Shown here piece by piece: positions 1 to 6,210 of a DNA stretch of 9,955 bases. The stretch is from Paracoccaceae bacterium (lineage in GTDB: Bacteria > Pseudomonadota > Alphaproteobacteria > Rhodobacterales > Rhodobacteraceae). Numbering within the stretch: position 1 is the first letter of the stretch; each line of letters opens with the position of its first letter. The notes under the pieces are model-generated. The model made no database searches and was not told where the DNA came from. It saw nothing but the letters and a program-made list of their open reading frames with translations. Made by a program: the position numbers and the translations under genes. The stretch lies in NCBI GenBank assembly GCA_016937725.1, contig JAFGVZ010000021.1, positions 1-9,955 of the forward strand, written 5' to 3'.

Positions 1-230
1 ACATCATGTGCCAGTTTCAGCACCGCTTCCTTGTGCGGAATGGTCACATTCGCCCCCACGAAGCCCAATCTGGGCAAGGCATGCAGCATATGCGGCAAAT
101 CTTCGGCTTCGATATGAAGGGGCACATAATGCCCCGGTATCCGCATCTGCCACAGCCAAGTGCCGTGCAGAACGGGCGAGCGGCTATGCCCAACAGGGCA
201 GCCGATGACCCCAGCCAAGGGTATCTTCAT
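1..230 (-). CDS. aroE: Shikimate dehydrogenase AroE, 5' part only (gene runs off the left edge)
   Basis: AroE reduces 3-dehydroshikimate to shikimate with NADPH in the cytoplasmic shikimate pathway to aromatic amino acids. The first 76 residues can be read. They contain the family's N-terminal motif GCPVGHSRSP (residues 10-19), whose serines bind shikimate, then the conserved GHYVPL (33-38) and NVTIPHK (61-67), where Lys67 is the expected catalytic lysine. The NADP-binding C-terminal domain lies outside the window. The ATG at 230-228 is chosen because it starts the family's usual N-terminus, has a GGAG-type ribosome site about 8 bases upstream, and overlaps the maf stop codon as ATGA, which suggests translational coupling. 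In many alphaproteobacteria coaE and dnaQ follow next; that part cannot be seen here. Confidence 0.93.
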   Translation of the reverse strand, partial: MKIPLAGVIGCPVGHSRSPVLHGTWLWQMRIPGHYVPLHIEAEDLPHMLHALPRLGFVGANVTIPHKEAVLKLAHD

Positions 231-817
231 CCCGCAATCTCCCCCCGCAAGCTTAGGTAGTTCAGCAATTCCAGCATCGGCAGGCCCAGAATGGTAAAAT
301 AATCGCCCGTGACCTGCGCAAACAACCTCACGCCCTCTTCTTCCAGCTTGTAGGCACCGACCGACTCGCCAATCCCCGGCCAGTTGCGGGTGATGTAATC
401 GTCCAGATAAGCGTCGGAAAAGTTGCGCATGGTCAGCCGAGCCACACCTACATGTCGCCAGACGGGCTTGCCACCCTCATACAAAACGGCCGCCGACAAA
501 AGTTGATGCGTCTGCCCTCGCAGCGCGACCAAATGATCGCGTGCTTGTTCTGGTGTGGTGGGCTTTTCGAACAAGCTGCCTTTGAGCGCCAAGACCTGAT
601 CGCACCCCAACACCAGGCCCGCATACTTGCCAGCGATTTTGCGCGCCTTCCCTTCGGCCAGTGCATCGGCCACATCTCTAGGCGGTGCGCCATCGGCCAG
701 AAGCGCATCACGGATGGCGGCTTCGTCGATGCGTGCGGGCTGAACCTCTACCTCTACTCCGGCGCGGCGCAGCATCTCTGCCCGAATGGTCGATGCCGAT
801 GCCAGAACAAGCGCCAT
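227..817 (-). CDS. maf: Maf-family nucleoside triphosphate pyrophosphatase (YceF-like)
   Basis: Maf proteins hydrolyse nucleoside triphosphates, often modified or non-canonical ones, to the monophosphate and pyrophosphate. They are thought to clean the nucleotide pool and have also been linked to division arrest. The 196-residue product has the usual length and the signature LVLASASTIR (residues 3-12), the GCDQ motif (71-74) with the catalytic aspartate Asp73, EKP (84-86), and C-terminal GDYFTILGLP (171-180). GxDQ instead of GxDT, and a VGAYKLEEEG segment (153-162) instead of the YhdE-type GGY segment, resemble the YceF branch (7-methyl-GTP), so that specificity is inferred. The ATG at 817-815 is preferred to an upstream in-frame ATG at 859: AAGGA lies 7 bases before it, and family members start with this motif. 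It heads the minus-strand run maf-aroE and faces the putative origin. Confidence 0.93.
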   Translation of the reverse strand: MALVLASASTIRAEMLRRAGVEVEVQPARIDEAAIRDALLADGAPPRDVADALAEGKARKIAGKYAGLVLGCDQVLALKGSLFEKPTTPEQARDHLVALRGQTHQLLSAAVLYEGGKPVWRHVGVARLTMRNFSDAYLDDYITRNWPGIGESVGAYKLEEEGVRLFAQVTGDYFTILGLPMLELLNYLSLRGEIAG

Positions 818-1000
818 GTGGATATCCTTGTGAGCAACTGGCCCCAGAGACTGGGACAATATGGGCGAAAGCTACCCTGATACGCGGTGCTGCCACTTTC
901 CCACATTGCTTTCAAGTTCCCCGACCAAGTTATCCCCCTGTGAGTGCGCGCGGTCCCTGCCTGTGGACCAATCTGCGATGTTACCCGCAAATGATTGATG

Positions 1001-1050
1001 TTCTATTTTTGATCCTATCTATAGCACTGAAACTTAATATTTTTCTTGTT
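1001..1050. other. A/T-rich tract, candidate DNA unwinding element
   Basis: 38 of 50 bases are A or T, in a region otherwise rich in G and C. It lies 30 bases left of the perfect DnaA box. A second tract (1131-1170, 32 of 40 A/T, strongly pyrimidine on the plus strand) lies on the right side of the boxes. Origins commonly place an unwinding element beside the DnaA-box cluster; which tract would serve is not decided by the sequence. Confidence 0.45.
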
Positions 1051-1063
1051 AGGCATTCCTAAC
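1048..1063. repeat. 6-bp inverted repeat in the origin gap
   Basis: GTTAGG (1048-1053) and CCTAAC (1058-1063) are perfect inverted arms around a CATT loop, at the junction of the A/T-rich tract and a GC-rich stretch. There is no T-run after the stem on either strand, so it is not an intrinsic terminator. An operator or an origin protein site is possible, but I recognise no family. Confidence 0.4.
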
Positions 1064-1079
1064 GCGCGACATCATGCCC

Positions 1080-1088
1080 TGTGGATAA
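1080..1088 (-). promoter_or_regulatory. Perfect DnaA box
   Basis: TGTGGATAA on the plus strand reads TTATCCACA on the minus strand, the consensus high-affinity DnaA box. It lies in the non-coding gap between maf and hemJ. Confidence 0.75.
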
Positions 1089-1113
1089 AGCTGTGCAGCT
1101 TTGTGTAATCCCC

Positions 1114-1122
1114 ATATCCACA
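1114..1122 (+). promoter_or_regulatory. DnaA box with one mismatch
   Basis: ATATCCACA differs from TTATCCACA only at the first base. It faces the perfect box at 1080-1088 as part of the 10-bp inverted repeat. Confidence 0.6.
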
Positions 1123-1190
1123 GGCCCTATCTACATCATCATTTTCTTTATTCTTTTCTTTTTATATAGAAGGGCCAAAGGGAACCGAAC

Positions 1191-1628
1191 ATGCTCATCA
1201 CGCTCTACCCATGGATCAAGGCACTGCACATCATGGCAGTGATTAGCTGGATGGCCGGGTTGTTCTACCTTCCACGGTTGTTCGTCTATCACGTAGAACG
1301 TGGCACCAGCCCAGAGATGACGGCAACCTTCAAGGTCATGGAAGACAAGTTGCTGCGGGTTATCATGAACCCGGCTATGATTACGGCTTGGGCAACGGGC
1401 CTGACTATGGCAGCCATGCCCTGGGTTTTGGACCTTGGCGCGATCTGGCCTTATTCCAAGTTTGCAGCCCTGATCGGGATGACATGGTTCCATATGTGGT
1501 GTGCCAAGCGCCGCCGCATTTTCGAGGCCGATGGCAACACCCTGACAGGCCGCCAATACCGCATGATGAACGAAGTGCCCACGCTGATGATGGTCATTAT
1601 CGTCATCTCTGTGATTGTAAAAATCTAA
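1191..1628 (+). CDS. hemJ: Protoporphyrinogen IX oxidase HemJ (integral membrane)
   Basis: HemJ oxidises protoporphyrinogen IX to protoporphyrin IX, the next-to-last step of heme synthesis, in the inner membrane. It is the usual form of this enzyme in alphaproteobacteria lacking HemG or HemY. The 145-residue protein has the family's length and about four hydrophobic segments (roughly residues 8-28, 62-79, 86-104 and 131-144). It has the conserved histidine His13 in ALHIMAVISWMAGLFYLPRL, the conserved lysine Lys90 near the third segment, and the family end motif R-x-x-NEVP (Arg124, 127-130). His13 and Lys90 probably match residues shown to be essential in cyanobacterial HemJ. The ATG has AAAGGGAA ending 6 bases upstream. 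It is the first plus-strand gene after the putative origin; rho follows after 127 bases. The heme chaperone HemW is encoded at the other end of the cluster. Confidence 0.93.
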   Translation: MLITLYPWIKALHIMAVISWMAGLFYLPRLFVYHVERGTSPEMTATFKVMEDKLLRVIMNPAMITAWATGLTMAAMPWVLDLGAIWPYSKFAALIGMTWFHMWCAKRRRIFEADGNTLTGRQYRMMNEVPTLMMVIIVISVIVKI

Positions 1629-1755
1629 GCCAGATTGACTTGGCACCAAGCTTGGGCTAAGCGCAGATAGCTCTGTCGTCCGGCAGAAAGCATTTCCGAT
1701 TGCACATCGTGATCTTTGACTGTCCCGCAGCCTGTGCGGGCAAACTGGATTTCCC
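1629..1755 (+). promoter_or_regulatory. rho leader region with a hairpin just before the start codon
   Basis: This 127-base gap precedes rho. CCCGCA (1724-1729) and TGCGGG (1735-1740) form a perfect 6-bp GC-rich stem with a 5-base loop, ending 15 bases before the ATG. There is no good Shine-Dalgarno sequence near the ATG; CTGGAT at 1745-1750 is the best weak candidate. Another small symmetric element, CTTGG-CA-CCAAG (1639-1650), lies just after the hemJ stop. TTGACT at 1635-1640 could be a -35 element, but no convincing -10 follows. In many bacteria rho is autoregulated by early termination in its leader, so a regulatory leader is plausible but unproven here. Confidence 0.45.
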
Positions 1756-3045
1756 ATGCTCGACACCGAACTTGACCAAATCGAACGCCTGAACCTGTCC
1801 GACCTGAAGGCGAAAAGCCCGGCGGAATTGCTGGCCCTGGCCGAAGAGCTGGAGATTGAAAACGCGCCCTCCATGCGCAAGGGCGAGATGATGTTCTCGA
1901 TCCTGAAAGAGCGGGCAGAGGAAGGCTGGGAAATTTCGGGCGAAGGTGTGCTGGAAGTGCTGCAAGACGGCTTCGGCTTTCTGCGCGCGCCCGAAGCGAA
2001 CTACTTGCCCGGCCCGGATGACATCTACGTCTCGCCCGACATGATCCGCCAATATTCGCTGCGCACGGGTGACACGATTGAAGGCGTGATCCAGGCCCCG
2101 GCGGAAAATGAACGCTATTTCGCCATCACCAAGGTCACGCAGATCAATTTCGATGATCCGGCCAAATCACGCCACAAGGTGCATTTCGACAACCTGACGC
2201 CGCTTTACCCGGATGAACGGCTGTGGATGGAAACGGACGATCCCGCCACAAAAGACCGCTCTGCCCGGATCATCGACCTTGTCTCGCCGCTTGGCAAAGG
2301 GCAGCGCGCGCTGATCGTGGCTCCACCGCGCACGGGTAAAACCGTGCTGCTGCAAAACATCGCCCACAGCATCGCCAAGAACCACCCTGAATGTTACCTG
2401 ATCGTCCTTCTGATTGACGAACGCCCGGAAGAGGTGACGGATATGCAGCGGTCGGTGAAGGGCGAAGTCATCGCCTCGACCTTCGACGAACCCGCCACGC
2501 GCCACGTGGCGGTGGCCGAAATGGTGATCGAGAAAGCCAAGCGATTGGTTGAGCACAAGCGCGACGTGGTCATCTTGCTAGACTCGATCACCCGCCTTGG
2601 CCGCGCCTTCAACACCGTTGTGCCGTCCTCGGGTAAGGTGCTCACGGGCGGTGTGGATGCGAACGCCCTGCAACGCCCTAAGCGGTTCTTTGGGGCTGCA
2701 CGCAACATCGAAGAGGGCGGGTCGCTGTCCATCATCGCTACCGCGCTCATCGACACTGGCTCGCGCATGGACGAGGTGATCTTTGAAGAATTCAAGGGCA
2801 CCGGCAATTGCGAAATTGTGTTGGACCGCAAAGTGGCCGACAAGCGTGTCTTCCCGGCCATGGATATTCTGAAATCCGGCACCCGCAAAGAAGACCTGCT
2901 GATCGACAAGAACGATCTGCAAAAGACCTTCGTGTTGCGTCGTATCCTGAACCCGATGGGCACTACAGATGCGATCGAGTTCCTGATTTCCAAGCTAAAG
3001 CAGACCAAGACGAACAGCGACTTTTTCGACTCGATGAACGCCTAA
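1756..3045 (+). CDS. rho: Transcription termination factor Rho
   Basis: Rho is a hexameric ATP-driven RNA helicase that binds nascent RNA and dislodges RNA polymerase. The 429 residues match the family (about 420). The order is an N-terminal Rho-N helical region (about 10-55), then the cold-shock-like RNA-binding domain with GFGFLR (72-77). The ATPase core follows, with Walker A APPRTGKT (189-196), DERPEEV (221-227), Walker B VVILLDSITR (271-280) and the Q-loop LTGGVDA (296-302). KRVFPAMD (363-370) and SGTRKED (374-380) carry Arg364 and Arg377, which align with Escherichia coli Arg353 and Arg366 at the subunit interface. All expected motifs are present, with no insertion like those in high-GC Gram-positive Rho. 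The ATG at 1756 gives the usual N-terminus, though its ribosome site is weak. mnmE begins 4 bases after the stop. Confidence 0.98.
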   Translation: MLDTELDQIERLNLSDLKAKSPAELLALAEELEIENAPSMRKGEMMFSILKERAEEGWEISGEGVLEVLQDGFGFLRAPEANYLPGPDDIYVSPDMIRQYSLRTGDTIEGVIQAPAENERYFAITKVTQINFDDPAKSRHKVHFDNLTPLYPDERLWMETDDPATKDRSARIIDLVSPLGKGQRALIVAPPRTGKTVLLQNIAHSIAKNHPECYLIVLLIDERPEEVTDMQRSVKGEVIASTFDEPATRHVAVAEMVIEKAKRLVEHKRDVVILLDSITRLGRAFNTVVPSSGKVLTGGVDANALQRPKRFFGAARNIEEGGSLSIIATALIDTGSRMDEVIFEEFKGTGNCEIVLDRKVADKRVFPAMDILKSGTRKEDLLIDKNDLQKTFVLRRILNPMGTTDAIEFLISKLKQTKTNSDFFDSMNA

Positions 3046-3049
3046 GGCC

Positions 3050-4336
3050 ATGGACACGATTTTCGCGCTGGCCTCGGCCCGTGGAAAATCGGGCGTGGCT
3101 GTTATCCGCATATCCGGCCCGCGCGCGCATGTGGTCGCGCGCGCCATGGCGGGCAATTTGCCGCCCCTACGTGAAGCGGGGCTGCGTATGCTGCGCGACG
3201 GGGTAGGGGAACGGCTCGATTCCGCACTGGTCCTGTGTTTCGCGCAAGGCGCCAGCTTCACCGGAGAGGACGTGACCGAATTGATGGTCCACGGCAGCCT
3301 CGCCACTGTCACCGCGATTGAACACTGCTTGGCGCAAGATCACGCTTTACGGTTGGCGCAACCCGGCGAATTCACGCGCCGCGCGCTCGACAACGGCATG
3401 ATGGATCTGACACAAGTCGAAGCGCTGAGCGACCTTCTGGAAGCCGAAACTGAAAGCCAACGCCGCCAAGCCCTGCGCGTGCTGGACGGGGCGATTGGTA
3501 AGGTCGTGGCAGAGTGGCGCGCGCATTTGGTGAAAGCCGCAGCGTTGGTTGAAACCGCGATAGATTTCGTCGAGGAAGATGTCGGCAATTTCGATGACAT
3601 GATCTTGCAAGAGCTACGCGCGGTGCAGGCGGGGTTGCAGTCTGAAATGGCAGGGCAACGTGCCCGCGAACGGGTTCAGACCGGGTTCGAGGTGGCTTTG
3701 ATCGGCCCGGTAAATGCAGGCAAATCCAGCCTTTTGAATGCGCTTGCAGGTCGCGAAGCTGCGATTACATCTGATATCGCCGGCACCACCCGCGACGTTC
3801 TGGAAGTGCGGATGGATGTAGGCGGCTATGCGGTGACTTTTCTAGACACAGCCGGTTTACGCGATGCGCCGGAACAGGTGGAAGCTATCGGGATCGCGCG
3901 TGGCAAGGCTCGCGCAGCGCAAGCGGATTTGCGGATAATCCTGCAACCCGCGAATGACATTTCGGACCTGCCTGAACTTGGCGCAAACGATATTCTTGTG
4001 CGCAGCAAGGCCGATCTTGGCCCTGTTTCGCAGGGTGCTATTTCTGCGGTGACCGGCCAAGGTCTTGATTGGCTGCTGGATGAAATCATCGCGCGCTTGT
4101 CTGCTTTGACTGCGCGCGATGGTGTCACGGTCCGTCAACGTCACGCGCAGTCGATGCAACAGGCCGAAGCTGGCTTGACCGATGCGATTGATAAAATCTG
4201 TCAAGGCGACTATATCGCAGAACTTGTAGCGGCCGATATTCGCACAGCTATGACAGCTCTCGATTCGCTGATCGGTGTGGTAGACGTGGAAGACGTGCTG
4301 GGCGATATTTTCAGCAATTTCTGCATCGGCAAGTAG
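3050..4336 (+). CDS. mnmE: tRNA modification GTPase MnmE (TrmE)
   Basis: MnmE, with MnmG, installs the aminomethyl or carboxymethylaminomethyl group on carbon 5 of uridine 34 in tRNAs reading A/G-ending codons. GTP hydrolysis drives the reaction and methylene-tetrahydrofolate supplies the carbon. The N-terminal folate-binding domain includes TGEDVTELMVHG (71-82) and the central helical domain includes PGEFTRRA (105-112). The embedded G domain has Walker A GPVNAGKSS (219-227; Asn222 matches the potassium-binding residue), the G2 motif GTTRD (245-249) and DTAGL (266-270). G4 reads SKAD (319-322) instead of NKxD. The C-terminal FCIGK (424-428) keeps the catalytic cysteine, Cys425. At 428 residues it is about 25 shorter than the E. 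coli protein, mostly between G3 and G4. The start lies 4 bases after rho with no clear ribosome site, so translation is probably coupled to rho. Confidence 0.97.
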   Translation: MDTIFALASARGKSGVAVIRISGPRAHVVARAMAGNLPPLREAGLRMLRDGVGERLDSALVLCFAQGASFTGEDVTELMVHGSLATVTAIEHCLAQDHALRLAQPGEFTRRALDNGMMDLTQVEALSDLLEAETESQRRQALRVLDGAIGKVVAEWRAHLVKAAALVETAIDFVEEDVGNFDDMILQELRAVQAGLQSEMAGQRARERVQTGFEVALIGPVNAGKSSLLNALAGREAAITSDIAGTTRDVLEVRMDVGGYAVTFLDTAGLRDAPEQVEAIGIARGKARAAQADLRIILQPANDISDLPELGANDILVRSKADLGPVSQGAISAVTGQGLDWLLDEIIARLSALTARDGVTVRQRHAQSMQQAEAGLTDAIDKICQGDYIAELVAADIRTAMTALDSLIGVVDVEDVLGDIFSNFCIGK

Positions 4337-4339
4337 GAG

Positions 4340-4355
4340 TGTTTCACGTGAAACA
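4340..4355. promoter_or_regulatory. parS: parS site 1 (ParB-binding centromere) at the start of mnmG
   Basis: TGTTTCACGTGAAACA is a perfect 16-bp palindrome and matches the conserved chromosomal parS consensus bound by ParB. It lies about 3.3 kb left of parB in the same cluster. Its central CACGTG contains the GTG (4348-4350) that is the better-supported start codon of mnmG. As RNA the same bases can fold into a UGUUUC/GAAACA hairpin with ACGU in the loop. An identical 16-mer occurs at 6233-6248. Confidence 0.93.
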
Positions 4356-6210
4356 ATACGATGTGATCGTCGTTGGCGGTGGTCATGCTGGCGTTGAAGC
4401 CGCTCTTGCTGCGGGCCGCATGGGTGCCGCGACCGCTCTCGTAACCTTTCGTAAAGACGACCTTGGCGTGATGTCATGCAATCCGGCTTTTGGTGGTTTG
4501 GGTAAAGGTCATTTGGTGCGCGAGATTGATGCGCTCGATGGCGCGATGGGCCGCGCGTCCGACTATGCGGCGATCCAATACCGGCTGCTAAATCGCTCTA
4601 AAGGCCCCGCTGTTCAAGGTCCGCGCGTGCAAGCCGATCGTGCGCGCTATCGCGCTGCGATCCAGAAAATTGTTGCGAATGCGCCGTTGGTTGATGTGGT
4701 CGAGGCGGAAGTCACGGCTTTGGCGATCACCGGCGATACCGTGCGCGGCGTTCAAATTAACGGCGAGGTGATGCTTCATGCCCGCGCGGTGGTCTTGACC
4801 ACGGGCACGTTTCTTGGCGGGAAAGTGTTTATTGGGGATAAGAGTTTCCCCGCAGGCCGCATGGGCAACGCAGCATCGACCATCTTGGCACAGCAATTGC
4901 GGGGCATGGGTTTGCCGATGGGTCGGCTAAAAACGGGCACCCCGCCACGCTTGCGCCGTGGCAGTATCGACTGGGAGTCGCTTGAACAGCAGCCGGGGGA
5001 TGACATTCCGGAATATATGTCGTTCCTGACGGATCGAACGATTGCGCCGCAAGTCTCTTGCGCGATTACGCATACCAACTCGCAAACGCATGACATTGTG
5101 CGCGCGAACCTCGACCGTTCCGCCATGTATGGGGGGCATATCGAGGGGGTTGGGCCGCGGTATTGTCCGTCTATCGAAGATAAAATCAGTCGTTTTGCCG
5201 ACAAAGATTCGCACCAAGTGTTCTTGGAACCCGAAGGCTTGGACGATGATATTGTATATCCGAACGGTATTTCCACGTCGTTGCCTGCCGAGGTGCAAGA
5301 GGCTTATGTGCGCACGATTCGCGGTTTGGAGCGGGCAGAAATCACCCAGCCCGGATATGCGATCGAGTATGATTACATTGACCCCCGCGCTCTGGACTTG
5401 AGCTTGCAGCTGATGGCGCTGAAAGGCTTCTTCTTGGCAGGGCAGATCAACGGCACCACCGGCTATGAAGAGGCGGGCGCGCAAGGATTGGTGGCGGGTC
5501 TGAACGCGGCGCGGCATGCGGCGGGCGAAGAGCCTGTCCGTTTCAGCCGGTCCGACAGTTACATCGGTGTAATGATTGATGATCTGACCGCACGCGGTGT
5601 GACAGAACCTTACCGCATGTTTACCTCGCGTGCGGAATACAGATTGTCGCTGCGTGCGGACAATGCCGATCAGCGATTGACGCCTTTGGGTATCGCATGG
5701 GGATGTGTCGGGCCGCAGCGTCGGCATGTGTTCCAAAGTAAGTTGGAAGCGCTCCTATCCGCCAAGGCTTTGCTGCAAAGCCAGACATTTACACCAGCCC
5801 AGTTGCAGGCGGCGGGCCATAGGGTCAGCGAAGACGGCACTCGACGCAATGGGCTTGAGTTGTTGGGGTTGTCTGGTTTTGGGTTTGACGTGCTGGAAAC
5901 ACTGCACGCGCCATTTGCGGATATTTCTGACGAAATTAAGGATCAATTAACCAAAGAGATGGTCTACGCAGCTTATTTGCGGCGGCAGGAAAGCCAGATC
6001 GCCGCGCTACGATCTGATGAGGCGCGGGCCATTCCGAGTGAGCTTGACTATAGTCAGATCAGTGGTCTGTCGCGCGAATTGGCAACTAAGCTTTCGATGG
6101 CCCGCCCGAAAACCATGGCGCAAGCTGCACGGATTGATGGGATGACACCGGCTGCGCTTGTGCTGCTTCTTGCGCGGCTACAGAAGCAAGAGAAGCGTGC
6201 AAGGGCATGA
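4348..6210 (+). CDS. mnmG: tRNA uridine-5-carboxymethylaminomethyl(34) synthesis protein MnmG (GidA)
   Basis: MnmG is the FAD- and NADH-dependent partner of MnmE in modifying uridine 34 of tRNA. With this start it has 620 residues, near the usual 620-630. It shows the FAD-binding VGGGHAG (9-15), SCNPAFGG (44-51; Cys44 is one of the conserved cysteines), GPRYCPSIEDK (269-279; Cys273 matches the catalytic cysteine), GTTGYEEAGAQGL (369-381) and SRAEYRL (427-433). The C-terminal helical part binds MnmE. Two in-frame GTG codons could start it. The one at 4339 would add MFH but overlaps the AGGAG at 4335-4339. The one at 4348 has that AGGAG 8 bases upstream and is chosen here. Either start lies in or against parS site 1. 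mnmE ends at 4336 and rsmG overlaps the stop as ATGA, so the three genes form a tight operon. Confidence 0.96.
   Translation: MKQYDVIVVGGGHAGVEAALAAGRMGAATALVTFRKDDLGVMSCNPAFGGLGKGHLVREIDALDGAMGRASDYAAIQYRLLNRSKGPAVQGPRVQADRARYRAAIQKIVANAPLVDVVEAEVTALAITGDTVRGVQINGEVMLHARAVVLTTGTFLGGKVFIGDKSFPAGRMGNAASTILAQQLRGMGLPMGRLKTGTPPRLRRGSIDWESLEQQPGDDIPEYMSFLTDRTIAPQVSCAITHTNSQTHDIVRANLDRSAMYGGHIEGVGPRYCPSIEDKISRFADKDSHQVFLEPEGLDDDIVYPNGISTSLPAEVQEAYVRTIRGLERAEITQPGYAIEYDYIDPRALDLSLQLMALKGFFLAGQINGTTGYEEAGAQGLVAGLNAARHAAGEEPVRFSRSDSYIGVMIDDLTARGVTEPYRMFTSRAEYRLSLRADNADQRLTPLGIAWGCVGPQRRHVFQSKLEALLSAKALLQSQTFTPAQLQAAGHRVSEDGTRRNGLELLGLSGFGFDVLETLHAPFADISDEIKDQLTKEMVYAAYLRRQESQIAALRSDEARAIPSELDYSQISGLSRELATKLSMARPKTMAQAARIDGMTPAALVLLLARLQKQEKRARA

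Larger units (their letters stand above)
1078..1124. repeat. Nested inverted repeat carrying two opposed DnaA boxes
   Basis: CCTGTGGATA (1078-1087) and TATCCACAGG (1115-1124) form a perfect 10-bp inverted repeat. Inside it, AAAGCTG (1087-1093) and CAGCTTT (1096-1102) form a second 7-bp inverted repeat around a TG centre. The outer arms contain the two best DnaA boxes of the window, pointing in opposite directions with 25 bases between the 9-mers. All of this is directly visible. The inference is a cooperative DnaA-binding module of the origin. A regulatory role for DnaA at the hemJ promoter is also possible, because hemJ starts 66 bases further right. Confidence 0.75.
818..1190. other. oriC: Candidate chromosomal replication origin (oriC) between maf and hemJ
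   Basis: This 373-base gap between divergent genes has no plausible coding sequence. It holds one perfect DnaA box (TGTGGATAA, 1080-1088) and one 8/9 box facing it (ATATCCACA, 1114-1122). Three 7/9 matches are at 897-905 (TTTCCCACA), 930-938 (TTATCCCCC) and 962-970 (TGTGGACCA). There are also A/T-rich tracts at 1001-1050 (38 of 50 bases A/T) and 1131-1170 (32 of 40), and several short inverted repeats. Genes run away from it on both sides, as is usual around an origin. In other alphaproteobacteria the origin lies near maf/aroE and rho, often beside hemE, and parAB-parS lie within several kb. Here hemE is not between maf and hemJ. The gap must also contain the divergent promoters of maf and hemJ, but I could not pick convincing -35/-10 pairs. 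The origin role is inferred. Confidence 0.68.

Noticed and set aside
6..260. Small plus-strand open frames at the left edge
   Set aside because: They are antisense to aroE, whose shikimate-binding and catalytic lysine motifs read clearly on the minus strand.
818..859. 14-residue N-terminal extension of Maf from the ATG at 859
   Set aside because: The downstream ATG at 817 has an AAGGA at good spacing and gives the standard Maf N-terminus.
1628..1658. Possible terminator after hemJ (AGCC...GGCT around CTTGG-CA-CCAAG)
   Set aside because: The stems are short with a 2-base loop or poor outer pairing, and no T-run follows; not supportable as an intrinsic terminator.
1635..1663. TTGACT as the -35 of a rho promoter
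   Set aside because: No acceptable -10 hexamer lies 16-19 bases downstream, so I do not call a promoter.
1131..1880. 249-residue minus-strand open frame across hemJ, the rho leader and the start of rho
   Set aside because: It is antisense to two well-supported genes, shows no recognisable domain, and has low-complexity and His-rich composition typical of a shadow frame.
2499..2512. CCACGTGG in rho as a further parS
   Set aside because: Only the central CACGTG is shared; the flanking TGTTT/AAACA arms are absent.
2394..3008. 204-residue minus-strand open frame inside rho
   Set aside because: It is antisense to the most conserved part of Rho; Ser/Arg-rich composition and no domain.
4927..5736. 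269-residue minus-strand open frame inside mnmG
   Set aside because: It is antisense to conserved MnmG motifs, with no family signature; long antisense frames are expected in GC-rich coding DNA.
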